Source: Pseudobdellovibrionaceae bacterium
GTDB lineage: Bacteria > Bdellovibrionota > Bdellovibrionia > Bdellovibrionales > UBA1609
NCBI GenBank assembly: GCA_020635055.1
Contig: JACKAN010000003.1
Span: forward strand, 1-64,000
DNA length: 64,000 nucleotides
Reading direction: 5' to 3'
Both the position numbers and the translations under genes were made by a program. The number at the start of each line of letters is the position of its first letter. The stretch's first letter is position 1. Below, one piece after another: positions 46,466-55,943 of this stretch. Below the pieces are notes generated by a model. That model was not told the DNA's origin, made no database searches, and saw only the letters and a list, made by a program, of their open reading frames with translations.

Positions 46466-48610
46466 ATGGGTAGAAACGTAAAAAGATTACTAATCGCATT
46501 TACAGTATCATGTGCTTGTTATGCCGCTACAGTTTATTGGTATCAACGAAACACTTATTCTTTGAGTTCTAACTCCGATTCTAAACCCATAGCACGTCTT
46601 CAGTATCTTGTTAACGATGTTCAAAGAAAACCCATCGCAAGAGTTATTTGGGAAAACATCTCAAAAAATGAAACCTTATTCATTGGTGAAACAATTCGTA
46701 CGGCTTCAAATTCAGAAGCCACGATCTCATTTCTTGGAACAAACACCTTAGTTGAACTGGAACCCGATACCATGATTGCTTTGGAAGAGGGGCAGGGTAC
46801 TTTTGCTCTTAATTTTTTAAAAGGAAACATGTTTTTAAGAAAAAAAGAGAATCTAGAGCAATTAGACTCTGCTGGCCAACAATTGGTAGTTAAAGTAGGT
46901 AATAACAAAGTCAATATAAACAATGCAGAAATGAGTTTAAGTAAAAAAGCAAAAGGTGCAGTTGATTTACAAGTGTATTCCGGGCAAGCACAAATTGATA
47001 GCCAAGGACAAAGTATCACTTTAGATAAATCGTCAGTAGGAAAAATAAAAGAAAACAGTGTAGAGAAAAACAAAGTACTCATTGAAGTACTAAATCCACA
47101 AGCGAATAATAATCTATATTCAGAGCCCGGAGTTAAGAAAAATATAGAATTCTCTTGGAAACCTATAACAGAAGAATACAATATGCAGCTACGATGGGGC
47201 AACAATAGGAAAACATTCAATAAACAAGTGTCTGAGCTAGTGCCTGCAAAAAATGGAAAAATAACTCAAGGGGTGATTCCTGGGAAACTTTACTGGCAAT
47301 TGGTAGCTGTTCCCTTAGATAAAAGTAAGGAAACAATTAAGTCTGCCATTTATAAAAACAATATTATTCCCAAAAAAGGTCCTTTACTCTTATCACCAAG
47401 AAGTAAAGAACAACTGACGTTTAAGAATCCCAACGAAGTGATTTCTTTTGAATGGACTCATAGAATGGAACTCAAACAATTTAAAATAGAAATATCAGAA
47501 AATCCAAATTTTCAAAAGCCTATACTTTCGCAAAATCTAAATGTAAGTGAAACACAGTTTTTATTCAATATTCCAAAGGATGGTAAATACTTTTGGCGTG
47601 TTATTGGTAGGTTAAATAATGACAACCAAGAAGTTATAAGCAGTCAAATTAATGAATTTACAGTTTATTATAAACAAAATTTGCCAGCGCCAGAACTTAT
47701 CTCACCAGAAAATGGGATGCAAATAACCGAGGATAAATTTAAGAATAGTGGTTTATTGTTATCATGGAATCCTGTTAAAGGAGCTGAAAGTTACAAAATA
47801 CTTATTTGGAAAAAAACTATTCAGGGTGACACTCCCGATGTTCAAACATTTAATGTTGCGAATTCACCATTTAGAATTAAAGATTTGGAACCCGGTTTAT
47901 TTGCTTGGTCAACAGTGGCAATCGACAAGGATGGGCAAGAGTCAAATCCAGGAAAACAACTTTCATTTTCTATTATCAATCTTCCTGAAATAAGTTGGGT
48001 AAATGGTTCTGAACCCTCTGAATACTTTTATTTTACTGGAAAGCCCAGTTTATTATTGAAATGGGAAAAAGATGCAAAAATATCAGTAGAACTTTGGCGC
48101 TATCGCCTAAAAACATCTAGTGAAGAAAGCTTTGGCAATTGGAAAACGACCAAACATTCAGGGTTTAATGAATATATACCATCTGATGGTGTCTATATAG
48201 TTGAGTTAGAAGCTTTAGACAAAGCTAATAAAGTTGTTGCCAAGGCTAAAAGAAAAACAGTAGATGTTAAACAAAAGCCACTTTTGCCGGGACCTCAATT
48301 TGCAAAAGAAATCCCAGATGTTTTGCTGTCAAATAAAAGAGGTCAATTGGATGTGAGATGGGAAAACATCCAAGGGGCACAAAAGTATAAAATACAAGTA
48401 ATGGATCAAAGAGGACGTATTTACAAAAGTCAGGAAACCGATAGAAATATCGCTTCACTCTCTAATTTAAAGCCAGGTAACTATACATTAACAATTAAAG
48501 CAGTAGATGAATATAAACGGACAGGTGAGTCTAGTGAGATAAAAAAAATAATGGTACCAAAAAAGAGTTCAATTCGAGCTCCTAAGTTAAAAAAGGTAAA
48601 AGTAAAGTAG
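46466..48610 (+). CDS. FecR-domain protein with fibronectin-like repeats
   Basis: A 714-residue envelope protein. An N-terminal membrane anchor or signal (RLLIAFTVSCACYAATVYW) precedes a FecR-type domain at about 70-190 (IGETIRTASNSEATISFLG, then VELEPDTMIALEEG, LQVYSGQAQID). Residues 210-690 contain several fibronectin-III-like modules, marked by repeated W-x-P/W-E-N, Y-K-I and L-K/E-P-G blocks, ending in a lysine-rich tail. FecR domains outside iron signalling often sit on cell-surface proteins of deltaproteobacteria. GGGGG precedes the ATG. It is followed 17 bases later by a barrel protein, so both form an operon. Confidence 0.75.
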   Translation: MGRNVKRLLIAFTVSCACYAATVYWYQRNTYSLSSNSDSKPIARLQYLVNDVQRKPIARVIWENISKNETLFIGETIRTASNSEATISFLGTNTLVELEPDTMIALEEGQGTFALNFLKGNMFLRKKENLEQLDSAGQQLVVKVGNNKVNINNAEMSLSKKAKGAVDLQVYSGQAQIDSQGQSITLDKSSVGKIKENSVEKNKVLIEVLNPQANNNLYSEPGVKKNIEFSWKPITEEYNMQLRWGNNRKTFNKQVSELVPAKNGKITQGVIPGKLYWQLVAVPLDKSKETIKSAIYKNNIIPKKGPLLLSPRSKEQLTFKNPNEVISFEWTHRMELKQFKIEISENPNFQKPILSQNLNVSETQFLFNIPKDGKYFWRVIGRLNNDNQEVISSQINEFTVYYKQNLPAPELISPENGMQITEDKFKNSGLLLSWNPVKGAESYKILIWKKTIQGDTPDVQTFNVANSPFRIKDLEPGLFAWSTVAIDKDGQESNPGKQLSFSIINLPEISWVNGSEPSEYFYFTGKPSLLLKWEKDAKISVELWRYRLKTSSEESFGNWKTTKHSGFNEYIPSDGVYIVELEALDKANKVVAKAKRKTVDVKQKPLLPGPQFAKEIPDVLLSNKRGQLDVRWENIQGAQKYKIQVMDQRGRIYKSQETDRNIASLSNLKPGNYTLTIKAVDEYKRTGESSEIKKIMVPKKSSIRAPKLKKVKVK

Positions 48611-48627
48611 ATTTAGGTAATTAGTTT

Positions 48628-50073
48628 ATGCAATTTAATGTTCAACAACAAAGTGCCTTTATGGGTACACTGAAACTTAAAAAAACTGTGTCTAATGTAG
48701 TTAGATATATGTTGTTGTTTGTTTTATTACCAAGTTTAAATTCATTCGGCCAGGAGAATCAAACAAAAAATCAAAGGGCTATATCCTTAGAGTGGGAGGC
48801 CGTAGAAGAGGCAGTAGGTTATCATGTAGAAGTGGTACCCATAAAAAAAGATGGATCAGAAGGAAATGCTATTAGTCGTAAAACAAAGAAGTCACAGTGG
48901 GAAGCCGCCATTCCTTTTGGCAATTATAAAATGCGAATTAGATCATACGATTCTCGTAGGGTTCCAGGTGAGTGGAGTGAACCCATCGATTTTATTGTAA
49001 GACCTAAGGCTGTTAAATTAATAGAACCCGAAGACTCTAAAATATTAGAAGTAGCAGATTCCAATGAACTTGAAATTTTGTTTAAATGGACTCAGAGCGA
49101 TGGAATTTCGGTTTATAAATTAAAAATAGAGTCTGATGATGGAATAATTAAATTTGAAGAAAACATTAATGGTTTACAAGCAAAAATAAGATTGCTACCT
49201 GGAAAAACTTATAATTGGAAGGTCACCCCACTTTTCGAAAATCAAATGTTAGGAGACGAGGTAGATAAGCCTTATACTTTAAAAATAGATGTAAAGGTCA
49301 AAGAGCTTGTAAAAAAAATAGAAGAAGAAAAAGAAGCGATTGATAAAAATAAAAAAATAGAGGACACTAAAAAAGAACCAGAATACAAATCCAACTATTA
49401 CTATGTAGCCAGTTATTTAATCACTCAAATGAATTATAAAGGTGTAGATAAAACAAATGGCATAGCCAACCAAGTAGATGTTATGGGTGGAACTGGCCGA
49501 ATAGGAGTAGGTCATATAAAACCTGAAAATCGTTTTGGTGTTTTTGGAATAATGGATATGAGTGGGTTTAATATTGGCTCTGACAATTTTACGTTTGCAT
49601 CCGCTGAGATTCACGGTGTGTATTTAAAGAAAAATTTAAATTCTGAATTAAAGATAAGTGCAGGGCTTTATACTAAAGAAATAATCTCTGTCCAAGGCAC
49701 ATTGAACTCTGGATATTCTGGGGTTGGAAAGGTTAAAAACCTTGGACCTCATGTGGGTTTTGAGTACATACAATCTTTCAATCAAAAGTTAGGGTGGCAG
49801 GTTAATGGCCGTTTTTATTCGGCTATGTTTGGTGAAGGCCCCAATGGAGAAAGTTTAAAAAATGAAATATCCTATGAATTCGGCTTATTGGGCTCCTATC
49901 AATTGACTAACAATTTTAAAGGATTTGCTGGTTTTAAATATAGATTAGATAGATCTTCATATAGTGCTATAAGTTCAATTCAGGATAGTAATAGTTTAGC
50001 CAGACCAGGAGATATTAACTATGTAGAAATCACTGGGGGTTATCTCAACTTTATTCTTGAATATCGCTACTAG
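48628..50073 (+). CDS. Fibronectin-like protein with outer-membrane beta-barrel
   Basis: A 481-residue protein with a signal peptide (RYMLLFVLLPSLNSFG), one or two fibronectin-III-like modules (ISLEWEAVEEAVGYHVEV, FNWxVTP-like text to about 220), a charged helical spacer (about 230-255, EEEKEAIDKNKKIEDTKKEP), and a C-terminal barrel of alternating strands ending in the aromatic FILEYRY. The spacer could span the periplasm. Probably the outer-membrane partner of the FecR protein. ATG 48661 is an alternative start. Confidence 0.7.
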   Translation: MQFNVQQQSAFMGTLKLKKTVSNVVRYMLLFVLLPSLNSFGQENQTKNQRAISLEWEAVEEAVGYHVEVVPIKKDGSEGNAISRKTKKSQWEAAIPFGNYKMRIRSYDSRRVPGEWSEPIDFIVRPKAVKLIEPEDSKILEVADSNELEILFKWTQSDGISVYKLKIESDDGIIKFEENINGLQAKIRLLPGKTYNWKVTPLFENQMLGDEVDKPYTLKIDVKVKELVKKIEEEKEAIDKNKKIEDTKKEPEYKSNYYYVASYLITQMNYKGVDKTNGIANQVDVMGGTGRIGVGHIKPENRFGVFGIMDMSGFNIGSDNFTFASAEIHGVYLKKNLNSELKISAGLYTKEIISVQGTLNSGYSGVGKVKNLGPHVGFEYIQSFNQKLGWQVNGRFYSAMFGEGPNGESLKNEISYEFGLLGSYQLTNNFKGFAGFKYRLDRSSYSAISSIQDSNSLARPGDINYVEITGGYLNFILEYRY

Positions 50074-50374
50074 TACCAGTGAATCTTACTGTAAACAACA
50101 TAATTGAGTTATGTTTAAGTGTAGCTCTTTCAACTCAATCGTTCAGTTGCTCTTTTTGTTAAGTTAGAAAAATGTAGTTTCGGAGGACATACACACCACT
50201 CTTATCCAAAGATTTTGTAAGATTAATACAAAAATAGATAAAAAATCTAAGAGCTTGGATATTTTAAAATTCAGATGTAAGGGCTTAGACCCGATGTATC
50301 TGTTTCACCAGACACGGGTATAGGGCATTTGTTAATCATTTTTAATAAGCTTACTTAACTGTATTTTAGAGATT

Positions 50375-52198
50375 TCAAGAGGCTATTTTGACTTTAGCGT
50401 CCTCTCCGGCATCGTAGTCGGAGTATTCAGTTCGGATAATGATTTCTTCTCCATCTTTAATGTAACCTGGAACTTTAAATAAAGTTAAAGGTTTACTCTT
50501 GCCTTTGACTTCCACTTTACCAGCCTCTTTAATAACAAATTCATCACTGATTAGTTCGAAAAGAGTGTCGCTAATAAGAAGGTCTGTCCCAAAAGCTTTA
50601 GTGGAGGCTTCAATTCTGGCGGCTTGATTTACAGCATCACCAATCACAGTGTATTCCATGCGTTCATCAGAACCAATGTTTCCGGAAATGGCTTCGCCTT
50701 TATGAAGGCCAATTCCAATTTTAATTGGGACTTGTCCACGTGCTATTCTTTTTTCATTAAGTATGGCTAAGGCCTCACGCATTTCTAAACAAGACATAAG
50801 AGCATTTTGTGCATCTCTCTCATGGGCTGTAGGTGCTCCCCAGACGGCCATAATAGCATCGCCAATAAATTTATCCACAACCCCATTATTTTTATTTATA
50901 ATCCCAACCATAATATGAAAATATTCATTTAACATTTCAACGACTTCTTCGGGCGTGTGACCTTCGCTAAATTTAGTAAAATCACGAATATCACTAAAAA
51001 AAACGGTAACGTTTTTCTTACTTCCACCCAGTTGTAAATTGCCAGCAATTAAATCTTCGGCCACTTTAGAACCATGGAACTTATTAAGAACGTTTTTCAT
51101 TTTATCTCTTTCTGCCAAGCCATTAACCATGGAGTCAAAAGCCCTTGAAAGTTCACCCACCTCATCTCTGGATTTTACATTAGATTTTATATCGAAATTG
51201 CCAAGTGCAACTCGTTTGGTCACTTCCACAAGTTTCTCGATAGGTGTTGTTATAGTTATTGAGAAAAGTACAATTAAAAACAAAGCAATGGATAACACTC
51301 TTCCAGTAATATAAATGGCTTCTCTTTGTACTTGTTTTGCACCTTCTAAAATAATTTCTTCGGGCACTTCAGTAATTACCGTTAATCCCATGGAAGTTTT
51401 GGCATAGGCGGCTATATATTTTTTGCTGTCGCTATCTTTAGTATATATTTTCTGCTGTCGTCGAACATCCGATTTTAAAGCTGTTTCCACAATGGGCAGA
51501 TTTATAAAAGAAGCTTTTTTCATTACTAAATTTTCATCGGCATGAGCAATAAGATTGCCCTTATCATCTACAAGGAAAGTGGATCGCTCACTGGTTTTAC
51601 TAAAAACTTTTTGCAATCGGCTCAAGTTTATATCTGCAATAGCAATATGAGTGACTTCATCCAAATCATTAGTTGCTAAGGGAATGCCAATTGTTAAGAG
51701 AGGTGCACCACCCTCGATGGAAGCATTGCGAATTTCGATTTTTCCTGCAAATACAGACTCTTCTTGAAAAAGGTTTTGTGCTTTTTGAGATTTCCTGATT
51801 TCTTCAATATACTCCTTATTCAAGTTATATTCTTTTAAATAATCTTCGTTAATAACTTGGATCTTTTTAAATCCTTCAAGCTTGGATTTTACTTCAATAG
51901 AAACTAAATCTCTATCTTGGCGAAATGTCAGTTGCAGATCTCTTTCTTGAGTAGTTTTGTCTTCTTTGAGTAAAAGTGCAGAAACAATTTTAATTTTATC
52001 TATATAGCTAACAAACAGTTGTTCGTTTTCGGTGGCTCTTGTTGCAGAAGAGTCCATATTTGCCAGTGTTTCTCTGCGTATTGTAATTTCTTCGAACAAT
52101 TTGGAACTTTGATAAGCTACTGGAATGGACACTGAGAGCAGTAGCAAAATAGTTATTACAATCAATTTGGCGGAAATGGGAATTCTTAATTTATTCAT
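50375..52198 (-). CDS. Membrane adenylate cyclase with periplasmic sensor
   Basis: A 607-residue class III cyclase. Two membrane segments (about 11-30 and 297-320) enclose a periplasmic Cache-like sensor; a HAMP domain follows at about 320-375, then the catalytic domain at about 395-570. Metal aspartates lie in FFSDIRDFTKF and KFIGDAIMAVWG, the purine-specifying lysine and aspartate in VVDKF and YTVIGDAVN, and the transition-state Asn/Arg in NQAARIE. These point to ATP as the substrate and cAMP as the product. Convergent with the FecR/barrel operon. Probably transcribed ahead of the 52272 gene's downstream region as a single unit. Confidence 0.85.
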   Translation of the reverse strand: MNKLRIPISAKLIVITILLLLSVSIPVAYQSSKLFEEITIRRETLANMDSSATRATENEQLFVSYIDKIKIVSALLLKEDKTTQERDLQLTFRQDRDLVSIEVKSKLEGFKKIQVINEDYLKEYNLNKEYIEEIRKSQKAQNLFQEESVFAGKIEIRNASIEGGAPLLTIGIPLATNDLDEVTHIAIADINLSRLQKVFSKTSERSTFLVDDKGNLIAHADENLVMKKASFINLPIVETALKSDVRRQQKIYTKDSDSKKYIAAYAKTSMGLTVITEVPEEIILEGAKQVQREAIYITGRVLSIALFLIVLFSITITTPIEKLVEVTKRVALGNFDIKSNVKSRDEVGELSRAFDSMVNGLAERDKMKNVLNKFHGSKVAEDLIAGNLQLGGSKKNVTVFFSDIRDFTKFSEGHTPEEVVEMLNEYFHIMVGIINKNNGVVDKFIGDAIMAVWGAPTAHERDAQNALMSCLEMREALAILNEKRIARGQVPIKIGIGLHKGEAISGNIGSDERMEYTVIGDAVNQAARIEASTKAFGTDLLISDTLFELISDEFVIKEAGKVEVKGKSKPLTLFKVPGYIKDGEEIIIRTEYSDYDAGEDAKVKIAS

Positions 52199-52271
52199 GT
52201 ATTTACAATCGGTTTTTACCCAAGTGCCATGAAGTCTAGTTAGGGTTTTTAGCTTAAAGTCGAGTTGAAAA

Positions 52272-52712
52272 TTAATATTTAGGAGATTCCACCATTTTTA
52301 CGCTTTCAATACATTTGTTGAACAAACTGGAATAGCTAATCCTAACTAATTTACCAGACTTTTTGGCTTCCCAAATAATCCTAAGTGTTTGTTCTACATT
52401 TAAAAGTGAAGAGGGGTCGTCTTTAAACTCACAAAGTTGCATTTTTTCTACACTTAGATTTGCTCCAGGGTTCAAATTGAGAAACTCGATCAATGGCTGA
52501 GTTTGCTTTGATAATGTTGAGTCTGCTTGAACCTGATGAATAGCGTCCACTCTACCAAGAAATTCATAGTTCAAAGAAGCAGAACTCTTTTCTTCTTTGT
52601 CGGGTAGGTCTAGGATGACAATAGTAAAGATTAGAATTGAGGCCAATCCAATAAGTAAGAAAACAAGAACTTTAAAGTGTTGCGAAAGTTTTGCGGTATT
52701 TCTTAAAAGCAT
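52272..52712 (-). CDS. Membrane-anchored protein, function unknown
   Basis: A 146-residue protein with one N-terminal membrane segment (KVLVFLLIGLASILIFTIVI) and a soluble domain of about 110 residues with two cysteines (QLCEFKDD, NKCIESVK). It lies 70 bases upstream of the adenylate cyclase on the same strand and may be in its operon. No family recognised. Confidence 0.6.
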   Translation of the reverse strand: MLLRNTAKLSQHFKVLVFLLIGLASILIFTIVILDLPDKEEKSSASLNYEFLGRVDAIHQVQADSTLSKQTQPLIEFLNLNPGANLSVEKMQLCEFKDDPSSLLNVEQTLRIIWEAKKSGKLVRISYSSLFNKCIESVKMVESPKY

Positions 52713-52871
52713 ATTTACCTCTTACTAAATAATCTTTGCAGTCTTTGTGCCATGTTTACAAGACCTAAACATATTGTATAAGTTTTAAAATAAATAGAAA
52801 AATCCAGCTAATAATTAGGATGAATTTGTTTTTTACAAATGACTACAAAAATTCGAATATGTTTCATTTGA

Positions 52872-53624
52872 TTACTGACAGACCAGTGAGTTAAAATTAA
52901 TTCCCTGAACCATTTCGAATTGGTCGCGAATGAGACCGTAATGACTGACAATCGCACTCAGGCTCATATTATTGAGGGCATTAATTAAAGCGGCATCATC
53001 CGTGCCTTGTGAAGTATCTAGGCCTAAACGATTAAATACGCCAATTGAGCCTTCATTGGCATGGACTTCAGATAGACGATAGAAATACCCAAGGCGAGTC
53101 ACTCCACTAAAATTCAAAACTAAGTCTTGATTGCCAAAATTGGCTCTTAAAAAGTCAAAACACTGTCCAAATTCAGGGTTATTTATGAGTGAGCTAAAAT
53201 AGAGATCCTGATTAGAAATCACAAAATCAAAAATCTCTCCAGCGCTAGAGGCTAAGTGGACCTGAATACTTTGTGAGTTTAAATAAATGACTTCAGAGGA
53301 AATGTAGACATCTTCTTTAGGAATTGAAATGGTCGCTATATAGCTGCGATTTTGCATCAACCACAAATCAATTTCATAGAGAACTCCGGATAAGTTAAGT
53401 TCAGTGACTTCGACATTAATGATATCAAAACTGTCTACATTGTTAGGATTGCTCACAGCTTTACTGGCAGCTTTAGCCGCTTTTTTCTGATTTTTTAGGG
53501 CTTGTTTTTCTTCTTTACTGAGCTTGGATTCGGCATGTAAGCTGGAAAAATAGAAGAGGTGGTTGGCAAATGCCAGCAGTGATAATAACAGAAGCTTTTT
53601 TAAATTTGTACTGACCTTTGCCAT
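52872..53624 (-). CDS. Exported protein, function unknown
   Basis: A 250-residue protein with a signal peptide (LKKLLLLSLLAFANHLFYFS, ending LHA), then a lysine/alanine-rich helix (SKEEKQALKNQKKAAKAASK) and a mainly beta domain of about 180 residues. AAGGAAC lies just upstream of ATG. No catalytic motif is evident and no family recognised. Single gene. Confidence 0.65.
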   Translation of the reverse strand: MAKVSTNLKKLLLLSLLAFANHLFYFSSLHAESKLSKEEKQALKNQKKAAKAASKAVSNPNNVDSFDIINVEVTELNLSGVLYEIDLWLMQNRSYIATISIPKEDVYISSEVIYLNSQSIQVHLASSAGEIFDFVISNQDLYFSSLINNPEFGQCFDFLRANFGNQDLVLNFSGVTRLGYFYRLSEVHANEGSIGVFNRLGLDTSQGTDDAALINALNNMSLSAIVSHYGLIRDQFEMVQGINFNSLVCQ

Positions 53625-53654
53625 TTAACGTTCCTTTGTTAATCCAACCTTAAA

Positions 53655-53909
53655 AGTTTATCCTATCTGTCTGAAAATGGAGAACTAATTTTCACAAGTT
53701 GTATCAAAACAACACGCATATCGAATATTAAACCAGCGATTGATCGAATCAAATTATTTGCAGATAAACATATCGAGCCGGATATAGTTTTTTCACAATT
53801 CAAAGAGATGAGCAAATAGCAACAATCCAAGGATTTGGTAATTATAGAAGCCACAGTCCAAATTTTAAAGAAGGTCATCAGATTAAGTGCGCTCAATTCA
53901 AGTTTTTAA
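53655..53909 (+). other. ORF remnant with one in-frame stop
   Basis: A frame without a start reads SLSYLSENGELIFTSCIKTT, continues to a TAG at 53817, then QQSKDLVIIEATVQILKKVI to a TAA at 53907. It looks protein-like throughout; an antisense frame (53663-53896) overlaps it and looks less so. No family recognised. Confidence 0.35.
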
Positions 53910-54235
53910 TGTGATTAAGGGGGAGGATAGCTCCTAAATAAGGAAAATTACGCCTAAAAACTTTTTAACACTAAAGTAATACAGATGAAATGCAGGTCAG
54001 ATGACATCAAATCTTACTAAACCTCTTTCATATTTGTCAGATATGAACTAGATTTTGAAAAATGAATTTTTGAAATAGCCTCCAAAAGTAGTAAGACTTT
54101 ATACGGGTGAGCAAGAGTAGTTCAAAATCATTTAATATTTTTTATTCGCCACATAAGTAATTTTTAATCAGATAGAATTCAAAAATTACTTCAAGATCGA
54201 CTAAATGGGTTTCTAATTTTTAAAATTACTTTGTG
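53910..54235. other. Intergenic holding an inverted-repeat copy
   Basis: No gene seen. Most of its right half is the 96-bp repeat at 54089-54184. Confidence 0.4.
54089..54184 (-). repeat. Copy 2 of the 96-bp inverted repeat
   Basis: Its reverse complement matches 38-133 at about 85 percent with no gaps. No transposase lies beside it, so it may be a solitary element end. Confidence 0.75.
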
Positions 54236-54685
54236 TTATCGATGTCTAATCAGGTAATCATTAATAATCTTTGTTAAAAACACCTGATTACTAGACATTG
54301 AGGATGTAACAACCCAAAGAGTTGATTTTATTTGTTTTAAATCTCCCAAAACGATAAGCATACCTGACTTAACCGATTCTTTTATGGCTCGATAAGGAAG
54401 AATGGCAAAAGACTCACTGTGTTCGGTGATAACTCTCATTAAAGTAACATCATCAACTTCGCCGACTAGATCAGGATGAATGTTTTGCCGTTCAAAAAAA
54501 TAATTCACATCTTCTTGCAATCGTCCTTGGTTTGAAAATGTAATAAAAGGTTCTTTATCTAAAGAATATGGAAAGTTTCTCTTCAAGTTTTTTAACTTTT
54601 GTGAGGCAACAGCAACGATTCTATCATTTCCAAGGTTTGTTGATTTATATTTGTAAAAACAAGGTTGAGTAAAATGTCTTACCAA
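54236..54685 (-). pseudogene. LysR-family (NhaR-like) regulator, N-terminus missing
   Basis: The 149 residues correspond to the second half of a LysR effector domain: PFITFSNQGRLQEDVNYFFE, LVGEVDDVTLMRVITEHSES and FAILPYRAIKES resemble NhaR. The DNA-binding domain and first half are absent, and the first codons run over the divergent small gene at 54674. An inactive 3' fragment. Confidence 0.6.
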
Positions 54686-54781
54686 ACCAATGGTATAACA
54701 AATGATGTCACCGAAGGTGTATCAAAGGCATGGCTGGAGTTAAAGTCAAGTTTTGATAGAGCTTCAGAACATTTGCACTAA
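54674..54781 (+). CDS. Small ORF or gene tail before a strong terminator
   Basis: A 35-codon frame (MSYQTNGITNDVTEGVSKAW, then ELKSSFDRASEHLH). The end resembles C-termini of small coiled-coil proteins. AAGG lies 10 bases upstream. The strong terminator just behind it argues that something here is or was transcribed. It could be the remaining 3' end of a longer gene. Confidence 0.4.
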   Translation: MSYQTNGITNDVTEGVSKAWLELKSSFDRASEHLH

Positions 54782-54788
54782 CTTTCAA

Positions 54789-54822
54789 TGCCTCCTCCAT
54801 TCAGCGGAGGAGGGCATTTTTT
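54789..54822 (+). terminator. Rho-independent terminator
   Basis: GCCTCCTCC pairs with GGAGGAGGGC around ATTCAGC, followed by seven Ts. It ends the short transcript unit at 54674. Confidence 0.85.
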
Positions 54823-55450
54823 TACTGATAGTTTACTCGAGCCATATTTCAAATAGAGACTAATGAAAACAAAAAAAAGAGTCTACAAACGCAATTATTG
54901 ATTCTTCTTAAACAACAATTTTAAACAGTCTTTTATTTATAGATAGAATTGAGTCGCTTTCCAAGTCTGCATTAATATACGTTTCTATTCCAAAATATTT
55001 ACCAAATCGACCTACAGCTTGTCGTCTATCATCTTGTTAAATAAATGAGCTGTATTTCATGGTCCGCAGGAATTTAATAGCACTTATGATAATAATGGGG
55101 TACAGGATACTACGCTATCGAACAAAATAGATACATTAGCAACTTATACCCAAATCAGTACAAGGCTCAATGTGAACAAACAACCTGTAGTGAGAAATAC
55201 CAATCCTTCCTTGGCACATGGAATTTTATAGCAATAGCTATTGATTTTCTGGTAACTTCTAAACTTGCGAAACTTATGTTAATTCAACAATCGATATATT
55301 TTAGCTCAGAGTTGTCCGACAAAAATATAAAAGAACTATAAAATTGTTCACACTTTTTACACTCATGAAACAATTTTCAAGAGCCTTAAAAACCAAGTAC
55401 AAAATTATAAGAATATGATAAGAATATATTAATTAAATAGGAGAATTAAT
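54823..55450. other. Intergenic with a small antisense ORF remnant
   Basis: On the minus strand 54908-55036 reads GRFGKYFGIETYINADLESD without a start, probably the tail of a lost gene. At 55137-55153 it shares TAGCAACTTATACCCAA with the hairpin at 9217. I see nothing else of note. Confidence 0.35.
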
Positions 55451-55779
55451 ATGAATAAATTATTGCTAGGTTTTGTCTTTTAGTATCAGTTACATCATTT
55501 GCCCAATCAAGTGTCCAAATTGAATTAATCAGTGAGTTTGCAAAAGAAAAAGGGAAAACGCATCATCTTGAAATTAAGGGCCCAGACGCACAAAAGATTT
55601 TTGACTTATTGACTGAATATTACCCCGATTACGATGGAAATATAACATATCGAGTTGGCTCTGTAGATAGGACTGAGAAAAAAGGAGATAATATTTATTG
55701 TAAAAGTGATATGACTATTCGCGGATATGAGGGTGAAGGAAAAAAAGAATTTAGTTGCCTTGTATTTTTCGGAATCTAA
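55451..55779 (+). pseudogene. Small exported protein gene with a frameshift in the signal peptide
   Basis: AGGAG lies seven bases before ATG 55451. MNKLLLGFVF then meets a TAG; one missing base after GGTTTTGT would give LLVSVTSFAQSS, completing a signal peptide, and the frame stays open to 55779 (VQIELISEFAKEKGKTHHLE, GPDAQKIFDLLTEYYP, ending SCLVFFGI). The mature part is about 90 residues. The single-base defect suggests a recent mutation or a sequencing error. Confidence 0.6.
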
Positions 55780-55943
55780 ATTGAACACTCCATTTACTTA
55801 ATTCCAAAACAATTTATATACAGCCGAGCATAAATTCGTAGAAGTGTTGCTATAAAAAAGGCAGCATTTATACAGTGATTTTTGTGGTGAATGTTGAATT
55901 TATTCGAACACTTCATGTACATATAAATATGTTTTTTACAAAC

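Noticed and set aside
46117..54184. Confirmed composite transposon
   Set aside because: Repeat ends are in suitable order, but no target duplication or transposase was found, so it is reported only as a possibility.
55606..55788. Minus-strand 60-residue frame
   Set aside because: Antisense to the small exported protein gene with a good ribosome site.
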